From: Trametopsis cervina | Taxonomy: Eukaryota; Basidiomycota; Agaricomycetes; Polyporales; Irpicaceae | Assembly: GCA_022385755.1 (NCBI GenBank) | Contig: MU278383.1 | Location: forward strand, 1-45,053 | Reading direction: 5' to 3' | Length of the DNA stretch: 45,053 nucleotides | In this document: positions 10,511 through 22,505 of the stretch, one piece after another | How the letters are laid out: each line of letters starts with the position of its first letter | Position numbering within the stretch: position 1 is the stretch's first letter | Program-made: the position numbers and the translations under genes | Notes under the pieces: generated by a model | What the model saw: only the letters and a program-made list of their open reading frames with translations | Databases searched by the model: none | What the model was told of the DNA's origin: nothing

Positions 10511-10616
10511 GGAGGTTGTAGTTAGAGTGCATGTCAAGCACTGAACAAGTGATCCAACCTGGACTGATACACTATAACTAATGTTAGTACAAGTGCTCAT
10601 GATATTAAGATGCTGA

Positions 10617-11225
10617 GAATGGTCTTGGGCCTTGAGTGGGGGTATTTGGGGGTGGGGAACACACTCCAGACATCAGCTTGACCTGAATCGGAATACTCAG
10701 TTGTCTAGAGATGGTAAAGGGTGTTTTTGCACTGTCACATGTTTGTAAGCCTCTAGAAGCATCAATACTAATGGAATACCTTTGAAACTGATTACACATA
10801 CTATATACATACTATAATAAGTTTTTAAGACCTCAGATTAGTAATATTCACACAGCTGATGCTATGGTAAAACAGTTTTGTATTTGAAGAGGGGAGAAGG
10901 AGAACATGTCTATTTTGGCACAACCAACATAGATATCATCTCCATTTCTTTACAGGCACTCATAAATACCTCTATACTATACTCTCCAGGTATGAGACCA
11001 TCTTTATACCCCTTCTCTTTATTGATAAACCTTAATATTCATTAATTTCCCATTATAGTAATTTATCATTCTACTACTGAAGGCTTATGTAATCAGTCCT
11101 TTATATCAATTACCTCAAAGAGAAATAAAGCTCTATGACTATATTATAAACATATTATTAACAAGTAACAAATCTATTTGTATTGAGTAAGAAAAACCTA
11201 TTACTGTTATTTGTTACTAAGTAAC
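10617..11225. repeat. inner part of right inverted arm
   Basis: Reverse complement of the inner two thirds of the left arm. It ends in GTTACTAAGTAAC, itself a short palindrome, where the inserted sequence begins. Confidence 0.85.
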
Positions 11226-11261
11226 ATTTACTTGGGTGAGCAGGCCAGCAAGTGGCAGGTT

Positions 11262-12684
11262 ACGATTCCTGAGGTCTTCACATGTCATAAAATATATGCA
11301 ATACATCAATCAACTGTTTCTGTTTAGAATACAGCAACTTTTCTGCTTTTTTTATGGATCCAAATGATCTGATAGTGAAAAAACACACATTATATAATGT
11401 GTTACCCACTATCAAAGTAATTTGAAAGGTCACATAACTATAACTATACACTGTGGATACTGGATTAGATCTGTAACAGTTCTTAACATGCCCTGATGGT
11501 ATAGTGGTATAAGTGTTGGCTTTACAGTTACCTGCTGCTGGTTCAATTCCTCTGCAGGCTCTTTTTCCCTTCAGCCGGATTGTGTTTTAGATAAGCTCTC
11601 TTTCTCACATTTCTAGTTTAACTTGTGCGCTAATTGTTTCTGTCCAAATGTGAGGTAATTCTGCTTACTTTCTGCTTACTGAGGCTGCTCTGATTGGCCA
11701 GCATTGTTGGTGGCCAGGCTTTATTTGGTCCTTTTTGGCTATTTTCGCTAAAATCAGCTGTAGAGCCACCAATAAAATCTGGAAAAATCTGAAAAAATCT
11801 TCAGAAAATCAGGAAGAATTGTAAATCCCCGCTCACACAGTCACATGACTTTCCCACGATCATGTGATCTCAAAAACTGTCTTCTTTTGCTGGAAAATGC
11901 ACAGAATGCCTTACACAAAGCTGAATAAAATGTATTAAAATCTGCTAAAATCAAAATATATTATGTAATGCACATCAGCATGTACCTGAGATGTCATTTA
12001 GCCCTCATATTTTATGTATTAAGTAAAGGCCATACATATACAGGTATAGACAGACTGTGGGAGTTTGACTGCCCAAAATGGAAGGTGTGCACTTATCTAA
12101 TCTGATCCTCCTACCATGCACGGCTTTACTGTAGCTGCATTATTAAGCTCAGAAAACACAAAACACTCGAAAAACATAGACAACACAAGCTTTCAAGATC
12201 TATAAAACAGCACTGAGGCATGGAATACACTTCAAATGAGAGGGGCTCTTAGCTAGAAGTGTTTTATGAGCTAAGCCGAGGCCCATCAAAGTTGGGCGCT
12301 TATTTCCCAAAAAGGGTATATGTGTTTCTCACTTTCTGTTCTCAATTCTACATAGTTTCCTTAATAAAGGTGACCACAGTGTAGCCCAATGTCATGGCTA
12401 CATGTGGATATACAAATTGCTGGGAAACTTTGAGATGGGGAGGCTGTAAAAATCGAGGAAGTTCTGTAATCTCAAATAAGCGCCCAACTATACAAAATGG
12501 TAATGGGTCAATAACTACAACTAATGCCATCAAAAGCATACAATATGGTAACAAAATCTGCTTATAAAAGTGTATTCAAAGAAAATTCCCACGCATTGGG
12601 GACAAAAAGCGTCACATGTCGCAGAACCCCAATATGCCAGACGTTACTGGAACGATTCTTTTCTTCGTACCTCAGGAATCACAA
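11262..12684. repeat. dispersed repeat, copy B, inside foldback right arm
   Basis: Aligns with copy A over its length, without the 0.8-kb internal part and without the LTR. Its edges carry short inverted words (GATTCCTGAGGT at ~11263 and ACCTCAGGAATC at ~12671). The left foldback arm has nothing here, so the whole block 11226-12760 entered after the palindrome formed or was lost from the left arm. Confidence 0.75.
11490..11559 (+). promoter_or_regulatory. tRNA-derived head with A and B boxes, copy B
   Basis: TGGTATAGTGG at 11497-11507 fits the A box fully and GGTTCAATTCC at 11540-11550 is a perfect B box. The 70-nt unit starts GCCCTGA and ends TGCAGGC, a partly pairing acceptor stem. The anticodon arm pairs poorly, so I read it as a tRNA-derived SINE-type promoter. 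It could be a decayed tRNA pseudogene. Confidence 0.6.
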
Positions 12685-12760
12685 CTTTCTTACTCAATAA
12701 CAAATCTTTTATCTCATTATCTGTGTTAGATGATAAGCTAAGTGTATAATATATACAAAG

Positions 12761-13068
12761 TTTAGCAGTCATCAATGATAGTATAACAAATTTACAAACC
12801 AGACTTCAATTAGTCATCAAGGACCCCAGATACCCTATGATGCAATATTATTCTGTGGTCTACCAAGCTATTATATAGGTCTCCCAGATCAGCCCAGGGC
12901 AACCTCCCAGATCAGCCCAGGGCAACCTACCAGAAAGCCCAAAGCGCCCGTCTGGTTAATCCTAAGCCGCTGTAGGTGACCCAAGTTACTAAGAGGGGGG
13001 TGCAATTAGCAGCCTCCACATATAGACGACATGAGGGCTATTAGCACCTTGTCCCAGTAGCCTGATGA
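12761..13068. repeat. outer part of right inverted arm
   Basis: Reverse complement of 9586-9870. Differs from the left arm by a 23-bp tandem duplication and several substitutions. Confidence 0.85.
12881..12926. repeat. 23-bp tandem duplication in right arm
   Basis: CTCCCAGATCAGCCCAGGGC plus AAC occurs twice in tandem (12881-12903 and 12904-12926). The left arm has one copy, so the duplication arose after the arms formed. Confidence 0.85.
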
Positions 13069-13077
13069 GGGAAGCGC

Positions 13078-13818
13078 CAAACGGATAGACGGGACGGCTG
13101 CAGGAGTGCTCAGTGCGGAGGGACGCGTGGAGCCAAAGAGCGCACTCAGTTTTGATGAAGGATAATGACAAGGCACTCAGTATTGATGGGAGGGCAACAG
13201 TCTTGATGGGCAGTACCGAGGGAATGACTTACACTGATGGGAGAACTCGGTCTAGGTCCGGTCCACGTCATCATACCATAGCGGGTATGTTTCAGAATAT
13301 GTCAGCTGGCTCACAAAACACTCTGTACCGCTCGTTTACTACATGTCCTATATCGAGAATAACACTACAGTTGAAGAGATATAGCTAGTATGCGGCCCAT
13401 AGCAAAGAGGTGCCAAATTAGCCTGGCATACTCACGTGCTTGCCAGGCTAATATGGTGTGATGTTGGTGAGGTCCAGGTGTATGACTATGACAAGTAGTA
13501 TAAGGACTACTCTTAATATGTAATATATACTGTCACAGTAGCCTGATGAGTGTCTTTCAGCATAGCATTGCACTGATGTGCCTTTATTTATATGGCCTTT
13601 TTGAGGGTCATGGTAAGATATGTAATTTACTATGTAAACAATTCATTATTTACTTACAGTAATTTACATCATCATTTCTAACACGACACTACTTTGCGCG
13701 GCCATGTAATGCAGAGGAAGGACAGCCCGGACCGTGTGTGACCGGACATGCGGACCGCCACGACCACTCATGCTCTAGTCGCGACCTTCCCGCAGTGCAA
13801 TTGTCAGACCACCCACTG
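13078..13818. other. intergenic, repeat-element to SFT2, with hairpin
   Basis: The stretch holds imperfect CACTCAGT-TTGATGGGAGG units between about 13145 and 13235 and a strong hairpin at 13417-13452. A 14-bp fragment identical to the foldback terminus (CAGTAGCCTGATGA) lies at 13536-13549 and may be a relic of another copy. No gene seen before the SFT2 start. Confidence 0.5.
13417..13452. repeat. perfect 12-bp hairpin
   Basis: ATTAGCCTGGCA (13417-13428) and TGCCAGGCTAAT (13441-13452) are exact reverse complements around a 12-nt loop that contains CACGTG. Confidence 0.8.
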
Positions 13819-14693
13819 ATGGCCAACGACAATACAGAACAAAGCTTTAGATCTAATCTATCGCAATTCCGCTGGGCTCGTGGCAATAACGACGACTCAC
13901 AAAGCGCCCCGCCATCAAATCCGTTTGCACGATTCTATAACGCCATTGGCGGTGGTTATGTTCCCCTGCGGTCTAGCGAACGAACGAATGAAGAGGAGGC
14001 GTATTTCGCGCTCTCAAGATGGGATAGGTGCGCAGTGATATATCTCACTCTCACCTTGACTCTTATCCTGTTTCAGGTTATTGGGTTTTGGTGGCTGTCT
14101 CCTAGGAGCGGCAGTTTGCTTCTTCGTGTCCTTCCTGACCCTGCCCGTGTTGGCGTTTCGGCCAGCAAAGTTCGCGTTATCGTTTAGGTGCGCCTTCTGT
14201 GTTTCTTTTGTATCGTGATCCAGGTCATGATCCCGTCAAATAGTCTGGGCAGTCTACTGGTGATGTTTGGGTGAGGATCTGTACTATATGTGCGGTGCGT
14301 ATTTCTCACCGGGTCTTTGTAGCTTTGCAGTGCTTGTTGGACCAATAAATCACGTCAAGCACTTATTCTCAAGAGAACGGATACCCTTTTCTATCGCTTA
14401 TCTCTCTAGCCTTGGGCTCACTATGTACTTCTCCCTCGGAGTGAGTCCTTCGCTACCGCTTGTTTATTGCGCTGCTGATCTTCCAAACCAGCCGCATTCA
14501 TATATAGGCTCACTCATATTCGCTCTCATCCAGGTATGCGAACATTTGCCACCGCGTTCCCAGGGCTGATTTATCCATTCAGGTTATTGCTCTGGTCTCA
14601 TACGTACTCGCCTATTTTCCCGGAGGGACACAAACACTGCGGTTCGGCTCTCAGATGGCACTACGAGGCGCAAGCAGTATCCTCCCATTCTAG
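13819..14693 (+). CDS. SFT2: SFT2-like Golgi vesicle transport membrane protein
   Basis: Six exons: 13819-14027, 14077-14187, 14244-14270, 14323-14440, 14492-14533, 14583-14693, giving 205 aa (yeast Sft2 is about 215). SFT2 family proteins are four-pass membrane proteins that aid fusion of endosome-derived vesicles with the late Golgi. Seen here: a polar N-terminus, then LGFGGCLLGAAVCFFVSF, a LALRP-like FRPAKFALSF turn, SLGSLLVMFG, the conserved VGPINHVKHLFSRERIPF loop, then GLTMYFSLG, VIALVSYVLAYFPGG and a terminal LRGASSILPF-like sequence. These are the hallmark blocks of the family. All five introns are 49-56 nt and keep frame, one exon being only 27 nt. The first ATG in good frame at 13819 is chosen because sequence further up is not family-like. 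It converges on NUP192 with 66 bp between stops. Confidence 0.93.
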
Positions 14694-14759
14694 AGCGCTA
14701 TCATATGAATACTAGTTCACAATCATTACCACTACCGCAGCGAGCACCTTACTCCCACG

Positions 14760-17700
14760 TCATGGGCCATCGTATACCGGGTCGGCGTCGAGCCTGGGGT
14801 TGCCCACCTCATATATTCCTGTCGCGTCTCTCAAGCGTCTTGCCATGATTTCCATGTATCTCTCATACGAATGCCATCCCAGACCTAGTTGATTTTCGGT
14901 AGCCTGCATAATGAGTCAGTATCCTGTGAGTGTTGAACATGGCAATAAATACCATTAAGGAGAGCCGCTGGACTATTGGGGCCAACTTTTTACTTGCATC
15001 GGAACGAAACGCGTCTACACTGAAAGAAGGCGCGACACGCATCGAAGACGTGAGATTCAAAGTATCTGCCCCCTCATCAGCATATACAGCAAGATGCCGC
15101 CAAATCAGCAGAAGGAGCATCTCCAAGGATTCTGTCGTCCGCTGTTAAATGTTGTCTCGGAGACATAATCTTATCAGAACTCACCAAACAAGATGTGAGC
15201 CCTCATACGAGTTGCATCCTGCCATTTTTGCAGCTCATGATCAATCAATGCTCGCCTTCGACCAAAAGCAAGATTCTCCAGAGTGACACCAACAGGGAGT
15301 TCAAACATCTACATGATAATAGTCAACCATAATGTATAGCATCATATTTAAGATGTTACCTCCGGAATATTCTCCAAGACATGATCTTGAGAAGCGATTT
15401 CTGCCGAGAAGACCGAGAATTGTTTCAGAGTCCGTGTTAGATCTTCGTAAACGTGATTCAAAGAATCGATTGCATCTCCAACAGTCGGCACCGTAACTAG
15501 ATAAAATTCAATAAGCTGTAGTACGTAGTGCTGGTAAAATGCGCTCACCCGTAAATCGAGAAGTGACATCCTCCTGCCGTGGGATACCCACAACGGGAGA
15601 CAAAAGTGGAGTGAACTCGTGTTCTATATGACCTTGAGTCAGCTTCCAACAAAATCCTGATGGATCAGTCGCACCTGTGAAATGACTTGTGTTACCAATG
15701 TAGGTTACGAGAGCAGCGCGCAGTTTGATCATTCGATCTGCAGTTGCTACTCGGAACTTGCTAACCCCATATGCTTCACCTTGACTCAGTGACAGACTTG
15801 GATAAAGCTTTGCGGTACGCACCAGGATCTCGAATCCCGTCTGCTGCCAATTCTTCGTCGGTGACCGGCTTCAGCTGTATGGCCCACATTTCTTTGCCAA
15901 GTAACCTTGCAGCTAAATTGATGATTGCCGCATGGATACCGCCGTACCCGCCGGTTGAGATCTACTAATAATTAGATCACATTGCAGACATGAACGGGGG
16001 CTATTACCAGCTCTGCTCTAGGAGCTGACGTCATCACTATTGAGCCGAGCGAAACAAGCAGCCGCATCTCCTCGAGAATGTGTATCGAGATATCTTCAGC
16101 ATTAGTTTTAAGCAGTATGACCATGGTATCCCGATGGGACCTAAAGAACTCCAATGCCTACATGGGCAAATTAGTATGGATGGTACCAAAGGCTCACAAA
16201 CAGCACACCTGTTGATTGGCGGTCAGATGCGAAGATCCCAGAGTTGTAATGACACCTGCGATCCCTTGTAACGAGGGAAGCAAAAGTTGATGATATCTTT
16301 GCAAGGCCGAAGGCAGGAACCTATCGTTTTCTGCAACACGTCAGTACACAACGTTCTTGTGATATTCGCACTGCCGGTGTCTCACCAACAAAAGATTGAT
16401 CCAACTCAGGCCTCGCGTCGATAAAGTCGCACTCAGCTAATGTGAGTATGAAGCGACTCTCCACCAAGCGTTCTGCCCCTGCACGGTGCTGAGCAATCCT
16501 ACAAAACAGAGACATCTTGGATTCATATATATACAACGGATTGAGATCACCTGTGATGTTTTTTGTAAGTCAACTTCAGATCCGAGGAATTATACCCTCA
16601 CCAGGATCAGGCTTCAATACTGTTTGCAACCTGAGATCAAGCTCCTTCAGACTGCGTGAGAAACCAGCAATAAAGCCTGGACGAGCCAACGCAGTCACTA
16701 TATCAATACGGTACTCGACCTGCGAAAGTCGAACCAGCGTATCTAGCAAGACGAAAGCAACTGTCTTCCAAATCTCTGTGCCATCAGCCGCATCGCGAGA
16801 AACCAACGCCAGAAGGCGATCCATGGTAGGTTTGATGATTGCCAGACTCCCACTGATCAATGCCGACGTAGTTCCCGAGTGTGTCTCTGATCCGAGGTCG
16901 TCAGTCGATAAAGAGCTCGCGGTCGGTGCCAGGGCGTTCGAGGAGACGGCAGAGGGGGCGTGATCTGTGACTAGGTTGATATAATTGACAAGAGCAGCGT
17001 AGAGGTTCCCGCGCACGACCTCAGAGTGGCTGTTATGCATCAGACACTGTACTAGGCTGCGCAATAGGGCCAGTAGTCGTTCCACAGGAAGAGCTCCAAC
17101 ATCTTGGCTGGACAACCGTGTCGCGGCTTGGTAATGGCGGTCTTCCCGCAGCTTCGTGAGAGTTGATAGAGTCGCTTCAGCCAATATCGCAGCAGTAGCG
17201 TCGGCTGTGTTGCCAGAGAGTAGAGTAGCGGGCAGGACGTGCAAGAGATCGAATAACAGACCCTCTCGGCGCTGAGGTAGGATCTTGTCGAGGCACTTCA
17301 CAAGTGTGATCTCCAGTAATCTTCGCCATGACTCATAGCATGCCTTTGTAGAATGTTGTACCTGGCGCCGATGGTTTTCAACAGCGCAGCTTTCAAGAAT
17401 GTACGCGGTCTCCTCAGAAACTAGCTGCAAGTGTGCAGGAGTCAATATTTTTCCTTGCTGGTGTAATGATCGCCTGGCGTGCATGAGCAAAGCAATGAGT
17501 GCTGATTTGTCGATGACATCGCAGCCAGCATCGTCCATTCGGATGCATGAACCGAGACTGAGGTGGCCCAAGAACTCCAATGGGATCGCGCGGGCCGTAA
17601 GACTATCGGACCAGTCGAAATCGAGAGATTGCAAAAATTCGATCATCCGGAGGTGCGACTGGCCTACTTCACGAAATGGTATGAAGTTATCGTCTACCCA

Positions 17701-20700
17701 ATTAGGGTCGGTATTGTAATTCTCGTGCTCGTTTTCATACATGAGATCCAGAAGTTCAGTGACGCCTTTGGTATGATGCTTGCTAGTCAGCACATGCAGC
17801 TCGAGTGCAACCAGGTCGAATATCGTAGAACGGAGTCGGAGGGATGCACAAAGCATGGTGACAGTGGTGATGACTCGAGAAGAATCGCTATACCGGACTT
17901 CGATGAACGGTTCAGCGACACAAGGGCTGAGATGGAAGGGAAGCGTGGCTAGATGACGGGCGAAGAAGTCTTCTTGTGAGCGCAGGTAGCGCATCACGAA
18001 CTCCGACGTTCGAGGGTGCTTGCAAAGGTGATATATCACGCGATAGCAACGTTCAGCGAATGCTGGCAGACGAGATGATAAGGAGTGGCTTGTTCGACCT
18101 CGTTTCTGTTGAGCCCTTGGATCGAGATCCAACCGTGGGACACCCGTATTGAGGATCTCGACGATAGAATGAATGCAGGCACGACGACCACCGAGAGCAT
18201 TGGGGTCCTGTATCTGACTTTCGGACTGTATTCTGCCAAAGAGCAATAGATGGGCTACGTTGGGGTACGGCCGGCCAAGTCGGGTGTTCTCATTCAAGAG
18301 ATTGAGCACGGCTAGTCGAGTCGCCTGTGTGACTATTTCAGGGGGTTGATATATATCGGGAGCTCCGGCGCCCGTACATTCTTCGGCGAGTGTCTCTGCC
18401 TCGTCAACGTCCACAAAATTCTCGGTATCCAAAGCACGCTGATAACCGTCGAGGATTCTCTCTGAGTCGCTGCTTCTGTCAATGACCAGTGCTAGGTGGG
18501 TGTCACTGTTGGGCATGGCTAGCATAGATAGGATCTTGACTGAGAGAAGCCCAAGCTCTGGATATGCAGGATATGATATATATGCTGCTAGGGCGGGGAC
18601 AGACTGTGGCCCATATGACAAAGCCTGGTCCAACCTGACATAATAGGAGACGGGATGGATCTCGCCAGTGGCCGCTGGGTCTTCCGAGTTTGATAATTCC
18701 GGGACAAATATATCAAGGAAAGTGTCTTGTATTTCTAATACCCTGTGCGCTATCCGAAGTGCGCGAACGATGGTTTTGGCGAACAATGGCTCTTCATCGG
18801 CAAATCCTTTGTCGAAACCGTGGAGGCCATCCACAATGTAAGACAGAATGCTTGCCTGAAGTTGAGAATGAGTCAGCATTCGTTTTAGTATATCATGACC
18901 CGGATGGGCAGCCAATGCCATCACGGCATCGCCCTTCAAATTTCCCTCCTCTTGAGATGTAACCAGCGACTCTAGATCGAAAGATGCTAGGCATTTCTCC
19001 ACGAACGATAAGCAGAGGTCGTTGATTCGCCATCGGTCGCTAGGCTTCACGTATTCGCGTTCGGACATCTTCGCGAACACCTTATCCACTACAAATGAGG
19101 TGTACGGCCCTATACCGGGCGTCCGATAGGTCTGCCCAAGGGCTTCCGGGATAGTATTCAACGGTTCGGAATCTGCGACTAGATCTCGGGCTGGTATGCT
19201 TTTCGGAGTATGTATGAGAGTGCTGAGCAGCTTCAGGAAGGGAATCGTTTCCGGGTACATCTTGTGCGCGCTCTCGACTTCTTCCAGTTCAACTTCCACG
19301 CCTTTCACGGCGGAAATCGATGCGACAGATGCGACCGCGTTCGCTCGTACATTGATGATTTCCATGCGCTCCATGAGCGTCCAGACAGACCTGCAAATGT
19401 CCACACCTGGATTTCCGGCTCCGGGAAGACAGAAGGAAGACAAAGCGTCGAACAGGGCGCCCTTTAGTTCCAGTGGAATGCTCAAAGGTATGAGCGAGAT
19501 GAGTGTAGGGATAGGCCTGAACCGCGCATGGCCACTCAGTGTGATGCGAACCGCCACCGAATGGTATGACACGGAACCCAGAAGTCGGAGGAATGCTTGC
19601 GCAAGCAGAACATCCTGAGTGTTGAGTAAGAGTTGATGCTGCTGCTGCCGTTGGGCGTGTATTTGCTGTCCCATCAGGTTCATGCCCGGGACTGGTTGAC
19701 TAGGCTTCGACGACAGAGCTGTGGCAGTCCACTGCTCGAGTAAACCGAATATCGCGCTCCATGAGACTGCAGGTCCTTGTTGCGCCGGCATATTTAACCC
19801 CGCCTCAACACTTCCCCTCGCCAGGAAGTTGTAAGTGAGCTCGCTGCACTGCTGGCCGTTGGATAGGCCAACGAGCATGTCGTAAAGCGCTGTCAGCACG
19901 TCAATGTCCTTGATCTGCGTGGACCATACTGCCCACTGCAGAAATGGTGGTAGTCGACCAGTATTCGCCTCCAGGCGCGCCATGTAACTCGTGGAGACAG
20001 GTTGATTCGGCGGTATACCCGCACTCCAAAATTGCAGGGCGCGCTCCGCAGGCAGAGATGCGTACAGAATGCCTATGAGAGCAAAGAGCATAGCAATATC
20101 ATTGCGAACCGGGGGTCCAGTGACATTGGCAGCAGAATCCGACGAAGTAGGCAAGGTTCTTGTGTGACCGACTGTAGACCGCAGTAACCGAGATCTGTCT
20201 CCCCGTATACCAGCAAGGAGGATATCTTCCTGTCTTTGTTTGATTTTCCTCAATTCTGAGCTGGCATAGGTGATTAACCATCGGATGAGACTCTCCGCAG
20301 CATCCAAGAAAGCCGCCGCAAACTCCTCTTCGATCTCGATGCCAGGGAGCGGGAGAGGTCCGCTCTCAAAAGGAGTTAACACACCGGACGATAAGTATGA
20401 TGTTGGGAGGACGCAGGGTTCATTTCGAGATCGCGAATGTATGGCGATAATGAGCTGAGCAAGATAATTGAAAGAATCCCCTTGGACGCCATTCCAAATT
20501 TGGTTCTCTAACTCGTCCGTCTTGAAACCATCCTGATCTTCCAGTGTAGGGTCTCGATGCCTCATCTCGGTCAAGAATAACGTCCATTTGAGTAATAGGA
20601 CGGCTCTCAACCCCGGAATACCCCAATCACTTTGTGTTCCCGGCGCAGGGATACTGTTTAGCTTCCTGCTCAGCGTCGACACAAACACCGTATCCTGGGA

Positions 20701-21892
20701 GAGGGCCTTCCTGGCAAATCCGCCGGTACTGTTTGGATCGACGATTTCCCAACAGTTCAACAATCCGACCATGACGTAGGGCACCATAGGATGGTGAAGG
20801 TGACTGTTCTTCTGCATCCAATCGATCATTGCAAGACCGTCCGCGGGAGACACATAACCAAGTCTACATAGGCCAACAAGTACGCTCCCGAGAGTCCTGC
20901 GTTCCGAGTGAAGGGAACGTAGTCGGGCTGAAAGAATGTCCACCCCCAAGGCCCCTCCTGTTCCAGGTAGCGACGGATGTTAGCACAGTAAGGATGCATC
21001 AAAAAAAAATCTTGCCTTGAGTTTGCGATGGTCCAAATGTGTCGCTTTTTGCATTCTGGTGCGAAACCCGGACTTTTTCGATGGTCTCTCCGAGCCCGTC
21101 AATCTCCTTGAGCAGTCTCAGTGGAAAGCCTCCTGTCTCCGATCTGTGCGACAATGACCCTCCAGCGAGGCCAGACAGAAAGCCAGGCCTTGCAGCAGAT
21201 GTGCTCGCACTGCTCTGAGCAAGGATCTCCTGCCTCACGAATAACTCCAGCTGTCTGTAAACCTCGGGAACTCCCCCTGCCAGACCGTTTGTCCCCACAG
21301 CGAAGTCGCCGCTTTCATGTTGACCGAGCACGGCTGCTTCAACGATATACTTCAGGCATTCGGCTAACTGTCGCCTTCTGGCGTGGAACTCAGCAATGGT
21401 GGACTCCACTAGCCTTTCGCTTGCGGAGGGCTCTTGCTGCAAGTGGAAGGTCAGGTTGGGATGCTTGGAAATGATTGACTGCATAAGGCTCGCAACATAT
21501 CGTTCGGACACATCCAACTGAGACGATACAAATACGACTTGTCGCGCGAAGTCCGTGTTGATGAAGAGCGGTTGATTGTTCACCGTTATCCGTCCTGTGG
21601 CGCGATTGTATCACAAAGGGCAGTTTGACAGTGCCGCATACTCATCAGATACTGGCATATTACACAAGGTTTACAACTTACCACTCTCAACCTCTCTCCG
21701 TTCCTGTTCGCTTCTCGGTCCAACGTCGAATAACTTCACCAAATGCTGCTTCGAGAGCATCAGTTCCTCGAAGAGACGCTGAACTTCTACGCCATGCTTA
21801 GACTGTTCAGGAAGCTGTTCGTCCGCGCGTAGTGCAGACAGGAGCGTTTCACGGAGATGAGAGGGATCGTACGGAGCATGATTCGGAGACAT
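14760..21892 (-). CDS. NUP192: nucleoporin NUP192/NUP205, inner ring scaffold
   Basis: Twelve exons (minus): 21682-21892, 21016-21594, 16602-20957, 16386-16550, 16209-16330, 16008-16157, 15675-15961, 15549-15623, 15360-15496, 15185-15308, 14953-15131, 14760-14903; about 2,175 aa if one surplus base in exon 7 is ignored. The Nup186/Nup192/Nup205 family forms the alpha-solenoid inner ring of the nuclear pore complex. Family-like blocks are the N-terminal INTDFARQVVFVSSQLDVSE, the middle of the 4.36-kb exon, and the C-terminal LLLLIWRHLAVYADE followed by GWHSYERYMEIMARRLRD. Length fits Nup192/205. Intron 2 (20958-21015) is GC-AG (AAG/GCAAGA). In exon 7 near 15837 the frame slips (DEELAADG to FEILVRTAKLYP); see findings. 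The start at 21892 is the last ATG before conserved sequence. Confidence 0.93.
20958..21015 (-). other. GC-AG intron in NUP192
   Basis: The donor reads AAG/GCAAGA and the acceptor ACAG; 58 nt. It joins QTQG to GALGVDILSAR in frame. No GT donor nearby gives an open join, and the frame otherwise ends at TGA 20999-21001. Confidence 0.8.
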
Positions 21893-22505
21893 GAAGAAGG
21901 ATAGGGATTTGGCGCAACACAAGCGAGATACTGGGCGAGTCAAGCGTAGCCGGCCGCGAGACGTTGACTGATGACGGATGCGGGATTCTATCAAAGCGAC
22001 TTCGTCAGATTATAATCATGAGTCGTTATGATAGTCAATGGCACAAGTGAGGCAAGCAGACTAAACGAAGAGACCATGCATCATGGCCGCCACCCGCGCC
22101 GACATACACGAAATTCTCGTACCTTCAGCGTAGTGGTAACACCGTCACAGGTAACTGTGAACTTTCTGTGGCTGCTCGCAGACGCGTTTGACAATGCAGA
22201 GACGATAGGATAATGAAGCGAAGCTGTGGCCAAAACTCGCGTTCAGCTCGCGCCTGCACGACGCGACAGCGGACCCCAGCCACCTCTCGTGATCCAATTG
22301 CCATTTGTAGACTAACTTGCTAGCGCGGTATTACAGGAACACCCTCTGACAGGAGCGATGTCCACGCCTGACTTAGGCGGTGCAGCAAGGGCAATCCTTG
22401 GCGAGTCGCTACTGTACCCCGCCTACCGCGCATCCACGGTCTCCACTCAACTCTCGCGTGTACAGACCTCTTCTTGCTCTTCATCACCTTTACGTCGGTC
22501 GCAGG
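21893..22505. promoter_or_regulatory. divergent intergenic promoter region, NUP192 / Hsp70-like
   Basis: 613 bp between two outward-facing start codons. No TATA box or long repeat stands out, as expected for a housekeeping nucleoporin promoter. Small open frames here have no family resemblance. Confidence 0.5.

Larger units (their letters stand above)
9586..13068. mobile_element. Mutator-like foldback DNA element with 9-bp TSD
   Basis: The left end TCATCAGGCTACTGGGACAA is matched by its reverse complement at the right end (…CCCAGTAGCCTGATGA). GGGAAGCGC is duplicated exactly outside both ends (9577-9585 and 13069-13077). The inverted arms are long: left 9586-10510; right 10617-11225 plus 12761-13068, with ~106 bp of loop between. 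The 9-bp duplication and long terminal inverted repeats fit Mutator-like elements. There is no transposase, so it is non-autonomous. The right arm is interrupted by ~1.5 kb containing repeat copy B. The two mirror-image 65-70 codon frames in the arms are only a consequence of the palindrome. Confidence 0.85.

Noticed and set aside
10300..10799. Two nearly identical open frames of 65-70 codons on opposite strands (MCNQFQRYSISID...)
   Set aside because: They are mirror images produced by the foldback palindrome, with no family resemblance and AT-rich context; not a gene pair.
11490..11559. Functional tRNA gene
   Set aside because: A and B boxes are good, but the anticodon and acceptor arms pair poorly and the unit sits inside a repeat with a diverged second copy.
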